Positions 1 through 9,189 of a stretch of 64,000 nucleotides of DNA are shown here, piece after piece; positions within the stretch are counted from its first letter, which is position 1; the number at the start of each line of letters is the position of its first letter. The notes under the pieces were generated by a model. It made no database searches, was not told where the DNA came from, and worked only from the letters and a program-made list of their open reading frames with translations. The DNA comes from Pseudonocardia sp. C8 (GTDB taxonomy: Bacteria; Actinomycetota; Actinomycetes; Mycobacteriales; Pseudonocardiaceae). The DNA lies in assembly GCF_014267175.1 (NCBI RefSeq), contig NZ_JACMTR010000002.1, forward strand, positions 3,931,501 through 3,995,500, written 5' to 3'. Both the position numbers and the translations under genes were made by a program.

Positions 1-2
1 GC

Positions 3-122
3 CGGCTCCGCGACGTCGTCGTCGCCCCCGACGGGACGCCGTGGATCGTCACCAGCAACACCGACGGCCGCGGGGACCCGTCCGCCGGTGACGACCGGGT
101 CGTCCGGATCCCCTCGCCCTGA
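3..122 (+). CDS. PQQ-dependent sugar dehydrogenase family protein, C-terminal end only
   Basis: This is the last 39 codons of a gene that starts before the window. The peptide contains LRDVVVAPDGTPWIVTSNTD followed by GRGDP and a GDDRVVRI segment. That is the usual closing strand of glucose/sorbosone dehydrogenase (aldose sugar dehydrogenase, YliI-like) beta propellers, where one of the last blades reads LRDV..PDG.LWV.TSNTDGRG.P..GDDRI. Such proteins are secreted or lipid-anchored quinoproteins that oxidise sugars. The reading frame ends at TGA 120-122. Family assignment rests on this short motif alone, so the substrate cannot be given. Confidence 0.6.
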   Translation, partial: RLRDVVVAPDGTPWIVTSNTDGRGDPSAGDDRVVRIPSP

Positions 123-181
123 GCCGGCCATACCCCGATGGCGGGCCCGCCTGGCGGGCGGGTGGGGGGACGGGGGACCCT

Positions 182-535
182 GTGGGTGTGAGTGAGAACC
201 CGGTAGCGCTCGATCTCGACGACGCGGGGCTGGCTCAGGCCCTGCCACGTCCCGCGCATCGCCACGACGAGATCGGTGAGGTCCCGTTCCGTCCGGTCCA
301 GTTCCGTGACAACGATCTGCCCACGGCACTGGAACGCGCCGCGTCCTGGCTGCGCGACACCCAGCGGTGGCTGGGCGAGCCCGTCGACGTGATCGCCGTC
401 CATCTCGACTACGACGACGCCCCCGACGCCGTCTACTACGAGCTGAAGCTGCTCTGCAACGAGGAGGACCTCGCGGGGGCACCGATCGCGGTCCGGGACC
501 AGACCTCGGAGCGGCGCCGGTCGGCCCAGGCCTGA
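182..535 (+). CDS. hypothetical protein
   Basis: A 117-residue protein I do not recognise. GTG codons at 182 and 188 are both possible starts, with no strong ribosome-binding site. The sequence is acidic in the middle, including a YDDAPDAVYYELKLLCNEEDL stretch around residues 78-98, and has a short Arg-rich end. There is no signal peptide or membrane segment, so it is probably a small cytoplasmic protein. A strong hairpin lies 6 nt after the stop, and the next gene converges on it, so it appears to be a single-gene transcript. Confidence 0.5.
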   Translation: MGVSENPVALDLDDAGLAQALPRPAHRHDEIGEVPFRPVQFRDNDLPTALERAASWLRDTQRWLGEPVDVIAVHLDYDDAPDAVYYELKLLCNEEDLAGAPIAVRDQTSERRRSAQA

Positions 536-540
536 GCACA

Positions 541-581
541 CGGACCGGCCGTGCCCGACGTGTGCGGGCACGGCCGGTCCG
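541..581. terminator. bidirectional hairpin terminator
   Basis: Perfect 17-bp stem (arms 541-557 and 565-581, left arm starting CGGACCGGCC) with a 7-nt loop. It sits exactly between two convergent genes, ending at 535 (+) and 588 (-). There is no T-tract, which is common for actinobacterial terminators. Confidence 0.75.
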
Positions 582-587
582 CCCCGT

Positions 588-2291
588 TCAGCGGCTCGCC
601 TTCAGCTCCGGGAACTGGTCGTCGCGGTACTCGTGGACCGTCCCCGTGCCGGCGGCGGCGTCCTCCTCGCGGCGCCGCAGCTCCACCCGCCGGATCTTCC
701 CCGAGATCGTCTTGGGGAGCTCGAAGAACTCCAGGCGCCGGACCCGCTGGAAGGGCGCGAGCTTCTCGCGCGCGTGCCGGAGGATCTCCCGTGCGGTCTC
801 CCCGGTCGGGTCGTACCCGGCGGCGAGGGCGACGTAGGCCTTCGGGACGGCGAGCCGCAGCTCGTCGGGGGCCGGTACCACGGCGGCCTCGGCGACCGCC
901 GGGTGCTCGATCAGCACGCTCTCCAGCTCGAACGGGGAGATCTTGTAGTCGGACGCCTTGAACACGTCGTCGGTCCGTCCGATGTAGAAGATGTACCCGT
1001 CCTCGTCCCGCGACGCGACGTCACCCGTGTGGTAATAGCCGCCCGCCATGGCCTCGGCGTTGCGCTCCTCGTCGTCCCGGTAGCCGGTCATCAGCCCCAT
1101 CGGGCGGCGGGCCAGGTCGATGCAGATCTCGCCCTCGCTCCCCGGGCGCCCGGTCGTCGGGTCGACCAGCACGACCGGAACCCCCGGCAGCGGCAGCCCC
1201 ATCGACCCGGGCTTGACGGGCATGCCGGGCACGTTCCCGACCGCGAGGGTGAGCTCGGTCTGCCCGTAGCCGTCGCGGATGGTCAGCCCCCACGCCGACC
1301 GGATCTGCTCCATGACCTCGGGGTTGAGCGGCTCCCCCGCCGACAGCAGCTCCCGCAGCGCGCCGGGACCGCCGGACAGGTCGGCCTTGATCAGCATGCG
1401 CCACACCGTCGGCGGTGCGCAGAACGTGTTCACCCCCGCCCGCCGGACCTGCTCGAGCAGCGAGGCGGGGTCGAACCGCGAGTAGTTGTAGACGAAGATC
1501 GTCGCCTCGGCGATCCACGGCGCGAAGAAGCACGACCACGCGTGCTTGGCCCAGCCGGGCGAGGAGATGTTGAGGTGCACGTCGCCGGGCTTCGCCGCGA
1601 CCCAGAACGACGTCGCCAGGTGCCCCACCGGGTACGACACCTGGGTGTGCTCGACCAGCTTGGGCCGGCTCGTCGTCCCGGAGGTGAAGTACAGCAGCAG
1701 CGGGTCCGACGGCGCCGTCCCGGGGTGCGGCGCAGGCGCGGCGTCGCGGGTGTAGGCGTCCCGGAACGGGATGGCGCCGGGCCCCGCGGCCCCGACGACG
1801 AACCGGGTGAGCGTGCCGGCGAGGCCGTCGAACTTGGCGGCGTCGGCCTCGTTGACGACGGCGTGCCGGGCGTCGGCCCGCGCGATCCGGTCGGCCAGCT
1901 CGGCCGCACCGAGCGCCGTGGTCGTCGGCAGGATCACCGCGCCGAGCTTCATGACCGCGAGCATCGCGTCCCACAGCTCGACCTGGTTGTTCAGCATGAT
2001 CAGCACGCGGTCGCCGCGGCCGACGCCGTGCGCGGCCAGGTGCGCCGCGACCTGGTCCGAGCGGCGGGCCATCTCGTCGAACGAGTACCGGGCCTCCGAC
2101 CCGTCCTCCTCGACGATCCACAGTGCCGGCCGGTCGACGCCCCGGGCGACGGCGTCGAACCAGTCGACCGCCCAGTTGAAGCGATCACCGAAGTCGGGCC
2201 ACTCGAACTCCGTGACCGCCTTCCCGTAGTCGCTCGCGAGGTTCTGCAGCACGTCCCGTGCTGCGCGGTAGGCCTCCGTGGTGCTCGACAT
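588..2291 (-). CDS. acyl-CoA synthetase (AMP-forming), ACSM/acetyl-CoA-synthetase-like
   Basis: A 567-residue ANL-superfamily ligase that activates a carboxylic acid to its acyl-CoA through an acyl-adenylate. The P-loop-like core motif YFTSGTTSRPK is at residues 201-211, the adenine-binding DGYGQTE at about 340-346, YYHTGD near 417, and the C-terminal KTISGKIRRVELR supplies the catalytic lysine. The N-terminus, with FNWAVDWFD and then ALWIVEEDG, matches the medium-chain acyl-CoA synthetase/benzoate-CoA ligase branch rather than long-chain FadD. The ATG is followed by a plausible N-terminus. The gene is convergent with the hypothetical gene at 182 and divergent from the amidase at 2474. The substrate is not determinable here; medium-chain or aromatic acids are typical of the branch. 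Confidence 0.88.
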   Translation of the reverse strand: MSSTTEAYRAARDVLQNLASDYGKAVTEFEWPDFGDRFNWAVDWFDAVARGVDRPALWIVEEDGSEARYSFDEMARRSDQVAAHLAAHGVGRGDRVLIMLNNQVELWDAMLAVMKLGAVILPTTTALGAAELADRIARADARHAVVNEADAAKFDGLAGTLTRFVVGAAGPGAIPFRDAYTRDAAPAPHPGTAPSDPLLLYFTSGTTSRPKLVEHTQVSYPVGHLATSFWVAAKPGDVHLNISSPGWAKHAWSCFFAPWIAEATIFVYNYSRFDPASLLEQVRRAGVNTFCAPPTVWRMLIKADLSGGPGALRELLSAGEPLNPEVMEQIRSAWGLTIRDGYGQTELTLAVGNVPGMPVKPGSMGLPLPGVPVVLVDPTTGRPGSEGEICIDLARRPMGLMTGYRDDEERNAEAMAGGYYHTGDVASRDEDGYIFYIGRTDDVFKASDYKISPFELESVLIEHPAVAEAAVVPAPDELRLAVPKAYVALAAGYDPTGETAREILRHAREKLAPFQRVRRLEFFELPKTISGKIRRVELRRREEDAAAGTGTVHEYRDDQFPELKASR

Positions 2292-2473
2292 CCATCACTC
2301 CGTGCGCGGGGTTCGAGGCACTGCCGCGACAGTGGGGCAGGCAGCACCGGGGACAGGGGTTCGGGGTGAGCCTCGCGCCGGACGGGGTGCGGCTGCTACC
2401 CCCGCACGGAGGTAGTGCGGTTCCGGCGACGCTCCTACGGTCGGGGAACCGGCCCGTTCCGAGGAGTGCACCG

Positions 2474-4003
2474 ATGGCGATACCGCCGCCCGACCCCGCC
2501 CGCCTGTCCGCTCTGAACGAGCACTTCGCGTTCGGGCTGTCCGAGACGGAGCTCGCGGAGTACGGGCCCGCGGTGGCCGCCACGCTCACCGCCTCCGAGC
2601 GGGTCGAGGAGCTGTACACCGCGACCGCGCCACCGCCGCCGGACCGGAAGTGGGCCGAGCCGGCCGACAACCCGCTCGGCGCCTGGTACGTCACGACCTC
2701 GATCCCCGGGGCCGCAGGCGGCCCGCTCGCCGGCCGGACCGTGGCCGTGAAGGACAACGTGCCCGTGGCCGGCGTGCCGATGATGAACGGCTCGCGCACC
2801 GTCGAGGGGTTCGTCCCGCGCCGGGACGCCACCGTCGTGACCCGGCTGCTGGACGCCGGGGCGACGATCGCCGGCAAGTCCGTCTGCGAGGACCTGTGCT
2901 TCTCCGGGGGCAGCTTCACCTCGCATCCCGGGCCGGTGCGCAACCCGTGGGATCCCGCCCGCAACGCCGGGGGCTCGTCGTCGGGCAGCGCCGCCCTCGT
3001 CGTCTCCGGGGCGGTCGACCTGGCCCTCGGCGGCGACCAGGGCGGCTCGGTCCGGATCCCCGCCTCGTTCTGCGGCGGTGTCGGGCACAAGCCCACCCAC
3101 GGCCTGGTGCCCTACACCGGCGCGTTCCCCATCGAGCAGACCATCGACCACCTCGGCCCGATGACCCGCACCGTCGCCGACGCCGCTGCGATGCTGACCG
3201 TCCTGGCGGGGGTCGACGGCCTCGACCCCCGCCAGCCCACCGCGATCGACCCGGTGGACTACGCCGCGGCCCTCGGCGACCCCGCGGACGGGCTGCGGAT
3301 CGGGGTCGTCACCGAGGGCTTCGGCACCCCGGTCAGCGATCCCGGCGTCGACGACGCCGTCCGGGACGCGGTCGCCGTCCTGCGCGGGGCGGGGCTCGCC
3401 GCCGAGGAGGTCTCCATCCCCTGGCACGCCGACGCGATGGCGGTCTGGAACGTCATCGCCACCGAGGGGGCGGCGTTCCAGATGATCGACGGCAACGCCT
3501 ACGGCATGAACTCCCCGGGCCTCTACGACCCCGAACTGATCGCCCACTACGCCGCCGGGCGGATCACCCGCGGCGCCGAGCTGTCCAAGACGGTCAAGCT
3601 CGTCGGGCTCTCCGGCCGCTACACCTTCGAGCTCGGCGGCGGGAAGTACTACGCGATGGCCCGCAACCTCGCCCTCGACCTGCGCCGGGCCTACGACGAC
3701 GCGCTCACCGCCTACGACGCGCTCGTCATGCCCACGCTGCCCTACACCGCCCGGGAGCTGCTCGGCCGCGACGCACCCCTGGACACCTACCTGCCCACCG
3801 CCCTGTCGATGATCGGCAACACGGCACCGTTCGACGTGACCGGGCACCCCGCCGCCTCCGTCCCCACTGCACTGGTCGACGGGCTCCCGGCCGGGCTGAT
3901 GATCGTCGGGAAGCGGTTCGACGACGCCACCGTCCTGCGCGTCGCCCACACCTACGAGCAGGCCGTCGGTGGGTTCCCGGCGCCCCCGCCGCGGGCCGGC
4001 TGA
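2474..4003 (+). CDS. amidase (amidase-signature family)
   Basis: A 509-residue amidase hydrolysing a carboxamide to acid plus ammonia in the cytoplasm. The Ser-cisSer-Lys machinery is visible: AVKDN carries the catalytic lysine (about residue 93), NAGGSSSGSAA (about 164-173) the bridging serine, and GGDQGGSVRIPAS (about 186-198) the nucleophile serine. A roughly 85-residue N-terminal extension before the signature domain resembles enantioselective aryl-amide or nitrile-pathway amidases of Rhodococcus. No nitrile hydratase is nearby. The ATG at 2474 was chosen because GAGGAG precedes it by 7 nt; upstream in-frame codons lack any site. The gene stands alone, divergent from the acyl-CoA synthetase, so a released acid could be that enzyme's substrate (inference). 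Confidence 0.9.
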   Translation: MAIPPPDPARLSALNEHFAFGLSETELAEYGPAVAATLTASERVEELYTATAPPPPDRKWAEPADNPLGAWYVTTSIPGAAGGPLAGRTVAVKDNVPVAGVPMMNGSRTVEGFVPRRDATVVTRLLDAGATIAGKSVCEDLCFSGGSFTSHPGPVRNPWDPARNAGGSSSGSAALVVSGAVDLALGGDQGGSVRIPASFCGGVGHKPTHGLVPYTGAFPIEQTIDHLGPMTRTVADAAAMLTVLAGVDGLDPRQPTAIDPVDYAAALGDPADGLRIGVVTEGFGTPVSDPGVDDAVRDAVAVLRGAGLAAEEVSIPWHADAMAVWNVIATEGAAFQMIDGNAYGMNSPGLYDPELIAHYAAGRITRGAELSKTVKLVGLSGRYTFELGGGKYYAMARNLALDLRRAYDDALTAYDALVMPTLPYTARELLGRDAPLDTYLPTALSMIGNTAPFDVTGHPAASVPTALVDGLPAGLMIVGKRFDDATVLRVAHTYEQAVGGFPAPPPRAG

Positions 4004-4025
4004 GCTCCGCGGCCCGGGCCCGGCG

Positions 4026-4436
4026 TCAGCAGCCGCCTCCGCCGCCGTCGCTGCAGCCGGCCCCGCCACCGCCGTCTCCGAAGAAGATCCCGCCGGCATG
4101 TGACCCGCTGCGCCGGCGGGTCGGTGTCCACGGTGTACCGGTGCTCGTGCTGCGCACCCGCGGCCGCAGCCGGAACCAGGTTCGCGCGGCGAGCACCAGC
4201 GGTGCCACCCCGATGAACGCCGCCACCACGACCAGCTCCCCGATCCCGAGCTCGCCGGCGTGCGTGACCACGTACCCGATGCCCAGCACGCCGAAGCCGG
4301 CCAGACCGGCCGCGAGCAACCCCGACAGCACCGTGACGGCTGCCGCCACCGGCCGCCGCCAGCGGGCCGGCGCGGGCGAGGCCGGCCGGGGACGCCCGGT
4401 CCGCGTCGTGTCCGATCCCGGTTCCGAGGCAGCCAT
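4026..4436 (-). CDS. small membrane protein with Gly/Cys-rich tail
   Basis: A 136-residue protein with two hydrophobic segments, around residues 28-55 and 64-85, separated by a short charged loop. An Arg/Thr-rich region follows, and the C-terminus ends in glycines with terminal cysteines (CSDGGGGGC). Such Gly-rich Cys tails occur in actinobacterial membrane proteins of unknown role. It lies between amidase (ending 4003) and the DUF1800 gene. No catalytic motif is visible. I cannot assign a function. Confidence 0.55.
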   Translation of the reverse strand: MAASEPGSDTTRTGRPRPASPAPARWRRPVAAAVTVLSGLLAAGLAGFGVLGIGYVVTHAGELGIGELVVVAAFIGVAPLVLAARTWFRLRPRVRSTSTGTPWTPTRRRSGSHAGGIFFGDGGGGAGCSDGGGGGC

Positions 4437-4536
4437 GCCGCGATACTGCCGTTCCCGCCCGTCCGGAGCGAGGACTCTGACCGACCCCTGACCGCGCCCT
4501 GACGTTCCTCGAACATTCCGCGGTCACGGTGGGGCC

Positions 4537-5889
4537 ATGCGCATCGCAGCACCGGCGTTCCGCGCATCGGGGAGGGGTGGCCGGACGGCCTTTGAGGGGG
4601 AGGCCGTCCGGCGCCTGCTCCAGCGGGTCGGCCTGGGAGCGCGCCGCGACGAGCTGGAGGCGGCGCGGGCCGTCGGGTTCGACGCGACGCTGGTCCGGCT
4701 GCTGTCCCCGCCGGGGCGCGACGCCGGGGCGGCCGCGACACAGCCGCCCACCTTCGCACCGGCCGGGCCGCGGGCCGGGAAGAACGACCCGGAGGCCCGC
4801 GCGGAGCAGCGTCGCGAGGCGGCCCTGCAGTCGCGCCGGCTCGGGGTGTGGTGGCTGGACCGGATGGCGGCCGCCGATGAGCCGTTCCCGGAACGGATGG
4901 CCTGGTTCTGGCACGGGCACTTCGCCACGAGCGCGCAGAAGGTGCGCCACCCGCAGCTGATGTCGGCGCAGAACGAGACGCTGCGGCGGCTCGGCCGGGG
5001 CGACTTCCGCGCGCTCGCCCGCGCGATGGTGGTCGACCCGGCCATGCTGGTGTGGCTGGACGGCGGCGGGAACCGGGTCGGCAGGCCGAACGAGAACCTG
5101 GCCCGCGAGTTCATGGAGCTGTTCACCCTCGGCGTCGGCAACTACACCGAGGACGACGTGCGGCAAGCGGCGCGCGCGCTCACCGGATGGCGGGTCGACC
5201 GCCGGACCCTCGCCGCGCGGCTCGACCCGGCCGCCCACGACCCCGGCCCGAAGACCGTGCTGGGCACCACGGCCGAGTACGACGCCGCCGGGCTCTCCGA
5301 CCTGCTGGTCACCCGGCCCGCGTCGCCCCGCTTCCTGGCCGGCCGGGTGTGGCGCCGGTTCGTCTCGGACACGCCGCCGGACCCGGCGACCCTCGACGCC
5401 CTGGTCGCCGCGTACGGCCCGGCCCACGACATCACGGCGATGGTGCGCGCCGCGGTGACGTCCCCGGCGTTCGGTGACCCGTCATCGGTGCTCGTGCGCC
5501 AGCCGGTGGAGTGGCTGGTCGGGGCGCTGCGCGCGCTGCGCCTGCCGGCGTCCCGGATGAGGGAGACCGCCCTGGCCGGCGGTCTGCGCGATCTCGGCCA
5601 GACCCCGTTCTTCCCGCCGGACGTCGGTGGCTGGCCGGCCGGTCCGGCCTGGCTGTCGACGGCCGCCGCGCTGTCCCGGCTCCGGACGGCACGCGCCCTC
5701 AGCGGTGCCGCGGACCTGTCCCCCGTCACCGACGAACCCGTCCGCGGGCGGGTCGAGGCCACCGCCGCGCTGCTCGGGCTGCCCGGGTTCACCGCGCGCA
5801 CCACGGCCGCGCTGGCCCCGCTCGCCCGGCGGCCGCCGGACCTGGTCGCGGCCGCACTCGCGTCCCCCGAGAACACCGTCAGCGCCTGA
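4537..5889 (+). CDS. DUF1800 family protein
   Basis: A 450-residue protein matching the DUF1800 family. Typical features are the early LLQRVGLGARRDEL, WWLDRMAAADEPFPERMAWFWHGHFATS, the NENLAREFMELFTLGVGNYTEDDVRQAARALTGW core, and a C-terminal ...PFFPPDVGGWPAG segment. The function is unknown; the family is almost always paired with a DUF1501 protein, as here (next gene starts 13 nt after the stop). The pair is thought to act outside the cytoplasm and has been linked to cell-surface or secreted complexes. No signal peptide is evident on this partner. It probably forms a two-gene operon with the gene at 5903. Confidence 0.85.
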   Translation: MRIAAPAFRASGRGGRTAFEGEAVRRLLQRVGLGARRDELEAARAVGFDATLVRLLSPPGRDAGAAATQPPTFAPAGPRAGKNDPEARAEQRREAALQSRRLGVWWLDRMAAADEPFPERMAWFWHGHFATSAQKVRHPQLMSAQNETLRRLGRGDFRALARAMVVDPAMLVWLDGGGNRVGRPNENLAREFMELFTLGVGNYTEDDVRQAARALTGWRVDRRTLAARLDPAAHDPGPKTVLGTTAEYDAAGLSDLLVTRPASPRFLAGRVWRRFVSDTPPDPATLDALVAAYGPAHDITAMVRAAVTSPAFGDPSSVLVRQPVEWLVGALRALRLPASRMRETALAGGLRDLGQTPFFPPDVGGWPAGPAWLSTAAALSRLRTARALSGAADLSPVTDEPVRGRVEATAALLGLPGFTARTTAALAPLARRPPDLVAAALASPENTVSA

Positions 5890-5902
5890 AGCGGAGGGAT
5901 CC

Positions 5903-7108
5903 GTGAACACCCTGACCCGACGCCGGTTCCTGGCCTTCAGCGGGATGGCGACGGCTGCCGCCGCGGCGACCAGCGCCGGCTGGATGGAGCTGGCCGACCG
6001 CGCCCGCACCGACCCGCTCCCGCCCGGTGCCCCGGTGCTCGTGCTGGTCACGCTGTACGGCGGCAACGACGGCCTGAACACGGTGGTGCCCGCGGCCGAC
6101 CCCGCCTACCACTCGGCCCGGCCCGACCTCGCCTACGACCAGGGCGAGGTGCTCGACCTCGGCGAGGGGCTGGGTCTCAACCCCGGCCTGCCCGGGCTCA
6201 AGGGGCAGTGGGACCGCGGCACGCTCGCGATCGTGCGCGGGGTGAGCTACCCGAAGCCCGACCGCAGCCATTTCCGCTCGATGGACATCTGGCAGACCGC
6301 GGACCCGGTCGGCCCGTCGTCGACCGGGTGGATCGGACGGTGGCTGGACGCGAACGGCCGGGACCCGCTCGCCGCGGTGTCCCTGGAGCCGGTGCTGCCG
6401 CCGCTGCTGGCCGGGGCGGCCACGACCGGGGCCGCGCTGCCACTGCGCGGGCTGGCACTGCCCCGCGGGGAGCTCGGCACGGCGTTCGCAGCGATGGGCT
6501 CCGGGGACGGCGGGGAGCCGGCGCTGCAGGCCACGGCCGCACGATCGATCGCCGACCTGCACCGGACCGTGGACACGTTCGGCTCCGCGCTCGGCGACAC
6601 CACCGGCTCCGCGGGGAAGGGAAGCGACGCGCTCGCCGCGCAGCTCGAGGTGGTGGCCCGCTGCGTCGAGCTGGGGGCGCCGAGCCGGGTGTACTCGGTG
6701 AGCCTCGGCGGGTTCGACACGCACGCCGACGAGCGCGACACCCAGCAGCGCCTGCTGTCCGAGGTGGACGCTGCGGTGTCCGGGTTCCTGACCCGGATGA
6801 CCGGCACGGACCGCGGGCGGCAGGTGGTGGTGACGGTCTACTCCGAGTTCGGACGGCGGGTGGCCGCGAACGCCAACGAGGGCACCGACCACGGCACCGC
6901 GGGCCCGGTGCTGGTCGCCGGCGACGGCGTGCGGGGCGGCTTCGTCGGCGAGCAGCCCAGCCTGACCGATCTCGACGACGGCGACCTCAAAGCGACGACC
7001 GATTTCCGCGACGTCTACGCCACGCTGCTCACCCGGGTGCTCGGTGCCGACCCGGAACCGGTCCTCGGGCCGGGCCGGACCGAGCTGCCGCTGTTCACCG
7101 CGGCATGA
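5903..7108 (+). CDS. DUF1501 family protein with Tat-type signal
   Basis: A 401-residue DUF1501 protein (sulfatase/phosphatase-like alpha/beta fold, function unknown). The GTG at 5903 follows a GGAGGG site and gives an N-terminus TRRRFLAFSGMATAAAAATS, a twin-arginine-type leader with a hydrophobic Ala-rich core. The family landmarks follow: LVLVTLYGGNDGLNTVVPA near the start of the mature protein, SHFRSMDIWQTADP, a GGFDTHADERDTQQ motif, and SEFGRRVAANANEGTDHGTAGPVLVAG with potential metal-binding His/Asp. It is translated right after the DUF1800 gene. Its 3' end overlaps the convergent histidine kinase gene by 14 nt. Confidence 0.87.
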   Translation: MNTLTRRRFLAFSGMATAAAAATSAGWMELADRARTDPLPPGAPVLVLVTLYGGNDGLNTVVPAADPAYHSARPDLAYDQGEVLDLGEGLGLNPGLPGLKGQWDRGTLAIVRGVSYPKPDRSHFRSMDIWQTADPVGPSSTGWIGRWLDANGRDPLAAVSLEPVLPPLLAGAATTGAALPLRGLALPRGELGTAFAAMGSGDGGEPALQATAARSIADLHRTVDTFGSALGDTTGSAGKGSDALAAQLEVVARCVELGAPSRVYSVSLGGFDTHADERDTQQRLLSEVDAAVSGFLTRMTGTDRGRQVVVTVYSEFGRRVAANANEGTDHGTAGPVLVAGDGVRGGFVGEQPSLTDLDDGDLKATTDFRDVYATLLTRVLGADPEPVLGPGRTELPLFTAA

Positions 7109-8462
7109 GCCCGGCGAGCGTGACCGTGAAGGCGACCCCGCCCTCGGGCGCAGGTGCCGCGGAGATCGTCCCGCCCATCCGGGTCACCAGGCCGTGCGCC
7201 AGAGCCAGCCCGACCCCACCGGTCCCGGTCGGACGGTGGCCCCGGTACCTGTCGTGCAGCGCGCCCCGCTCGAACACCACGGCATAGTCCTCGTCGGACA
7301 GTCCCGGTCCGCCGTCGCGCACCTGCAGCACGCCGCCGTCCCGCGCGGCGAGCACCAGCGGGGCCCCGGCCGGGGTCACGCGTAGCGCGTTCTCGGCCAG
7401 GCCGTCGAGCACCTGGCGCAGCCGGCGCGGGTCGGCCCGCACCGGGACCGGGTGGTCCGGCGTCTCGACGTGCAGCACGACGCCGGTGTCCCGGCCGCGG
7501 AGCTCCCACGCCTGCCCGGCCTCGGTCACCAGCGCGGCGAGGTCCACCTCGGCCGGGTCGACGGCGAAGTCGTCGGCCTCGAGCCGGGCCAGCTCCATCA
7601 GGTCGGTGACCAGGCGGTCCAGGCGCCCCGCCTCCCGCACGATCGTCGCACCGGCCGGCCGCACGTCCGGCCCGGTGACGACGCCGTCGGCGAGCGACTC
7701 CCCGAAGCCCCGCACCGCGGTCAGCGGGGTGCGCAGCTCGTGCGACACCGACAGCAGGAACCGGCGTTGCCGGTCCTCGCTGCGGGCCAGCGCGTCCGCC
7801 AGCTCGTTCACCGCGCCGGCCACCTCGGCCACCTCGGCCGGCCCGCGGACCGGGACCCGCACGTCGCGCTCACGTCCGCGCAACCGGTGCGCGGCCGCCG
7901 CGACCGTGCGCAGCGGGCGCCCGGACATCCGGCCGACGACGGCGCCCACCAGCACCGCGACCACCACCCCGACGCCGACGGCCAGCCCGACGTTCCGCCG
8001 CAGCGCACCGACCGGCCCGGAGTCGACCGAGCGCACCAGCGCGAACGCCCCGGCCGGGCTGGGCCGCGCCTCGACCAGGTAGACCTTCCCGCCGACGTCG
8101 GCGGCACCGGAGACCGGCGTCCCGGTCCGCGCCCGGTCCGCACGGGCGCGGGTCAGCGCGAGGCCGACCGGACCGTTCCCGGCCCGGGGCGTCCCGAGCC
8201 GCACCACGGCCACCTCCTGGGCCCGCAGCACGTCGACCACCCGGCGCATGCCCGCCACGCCGCCGGACGGTGTCGCGGGCCCCTCGACCAGCTGGGCGGC
8301 GACCACGTCGGCCTGCTGGGCCAGCGTCCCGCGGGTCACCTGGCGCGCGGTCATGGTGACCAGCTGCAGGGACACGACGGCGGCGACGCCGACCGCCGCG
8401 AGCGCGACGAGCAGGCAGGCGGCGGTCACCCGCCAGGCCAGCGACACCGGCCGCCGGGTCAC
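7095..8462 (-). CDS. sensor histidine kinase
   Basis: A 455-residue membrane-bound kinase. It has an N-terminal transmembrane helix (about residues 12-35), a roughly 120-residue extracytoplasmic sensor region, a second helix (about 155-180), a HAMP linker, then HisKA with the phospho-acceptor motif SVSHELRTPLTAVRG and a HATPase domain with DGGPGLSDED and GTGGVGLALAHGLV. It autophosphorylates and passes the phosphate to the adjacent response regulator. The start codon overlaps the regulator stop by 4 nt, so the two are translationally coupled. The signal sensed is unknown. The sensor region has no recognisable PAS or CHASE motif by eye. Confidence 0.92.
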   Translation of the reverse strand: MTRRPVSLAWRVTAACLLVALAAVGVAAVVSLQLVTMTARQVTRGTLAQQADVVAAQLVEGPATPSGGVAGMRRVVDVLRAQEVAVVRLGTPRAGNGPVGLALTRARADRARTGTPVSGAADVGGKVYLVEARPSPAGAFALVRSVDSGPVGALRRNVGLAVGVGVVVAVLVGAVVGRMSGRPLRTVAAAAHRLRGRERDVRVPVRGPAEVAEVAGAVNELADALARSEDRQRRFLLSVSHELRTPLTAVRGFGESLADGVVTGPDVRPAGATIVREAGRLDRLVTDLMELARLEADDFAVDPAEVDLAALVTEAGQAWELRGRDTGVVLHVETPDHPVPVRADPRRLRQVLDGLAENALRVTPAGAPLVLAARDGGVLQVRDGGPGLSDEDYAVVFERGALHDRYRGHRPTGTGGVGLALAHGLVTRMGGTISAAPAPEGGVAFTVTLAGLMPR

Positions 8463-9148
8463 CGCGGGCCCTCCTCCGCGGCGTAGCCGACACCGCGCAC
8501 GGTCCGGATCGGACCGGACGGACCGAGCTTCGCGCGCAGCTGCGCGACGTGCACATCCACCGTGCGGGTGCCGGTCCCGGCCGGGTAGCCCCAGACCGCG
8601 GACAGCAGCTGCTCGCGGGAGAACACCCGGCCCGGCGCCCTCATCAGGTGGGCCAGCAGGTCGAACTCCGTCGCGGTGAGCTCGACCTCGTCGTCACCGG
8701 CGTGCACCCGCCTGCGGTCGACGTCCACCCGGACCGTGCCGGCGACGAGCTGCTCGCCCGCCACATCCCCGGACCGGCGCAGCACGGTGCGGACCCGCAC
8801 GGCCAGCTCGCGCGGGCTGAACGGCTTGGTCACGTAGTCGTCGGCGCCGATCTCCAGGCCGAGTATGCGGTCCACCTCGTCGTCGCGGGCGGTCACGAAC
8901 AGCACCGGCGTCCGGTCCTGCGCCGCGCGCAGCCGCCGGCACACCTCGATCCCGTCCAGCCCGGGCAGCCCGACGTCCAGCACGATCGCCACCGGCCGGT
9001 GCCGGCGGACCGCGCCCAGGGCGGCCTCGCCGTCCGGCTCGACCAGCACCCCGAACCCGTCGCGGCGCAGGTACAGCGCCACCAGCTCGGCGATCGCGCG
9101 GTCGTCCTCGACCACCAGGACCAGTCCCCGCTCTCCGGTCGGCGTCAT
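8459..9148 (-). CDS. OmpR/PhoB-family response regulator
   Basis: A 229-residue regulator. The receiver domain starts LVLVVEDDRAIAELV, with the phospho-acceptor Asp in VLDVGLPGLDGIEV, the Thr in FVTARDD and the Lys in YVTKPFSPREL. A winged-helix DNA-binding domain follows, with the typical ELTATEFDLLAHLMRAPGRVFSREQLL and RTVDVHVAQLRAKLG. The ATG at 9148 is chosen because the receiver domain begins about 10 residues later; the reading frame is open further upstream, but that stretch is low-complexity. It forms an operon with the histidine kinase (4-nt overlap). Targets are unknown. Confidence 0.92.
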   Translation of the reverse strand: MTPTGERGLVLVVEDDRAIAELVALYLRRDGFGVLVEPDGEAALGAVRRHRPVAIVLDVGLPGLDGIEVCRRLRAAQDRTPVLFVTARDDEVDRILGLEIGADDYVTKPFSPRELAVRVRTVLRRSGDVAGEQLVAGTVRVDVDRRRVHAGDDEVELTATEFDLLAHLMRAPGRVFSREQLLSAVWGYPAGTGTRTVDVHVAQLRAKLGPSGPIRTVRGVGYAAEEGPR

Positions 9149-9189
9149 GGACCGATACTGGCATCGAGTGCCCCGGTGGCTCCCGGGGT

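Noticed and set aside
633..2369. Long plus-strand frame opposite the first acyl-CoA synthetase
   Set aside because: Composition is that of a shadow frame (Arg/Pro/His-rich), and the minus strand has all motifs of the ligase.
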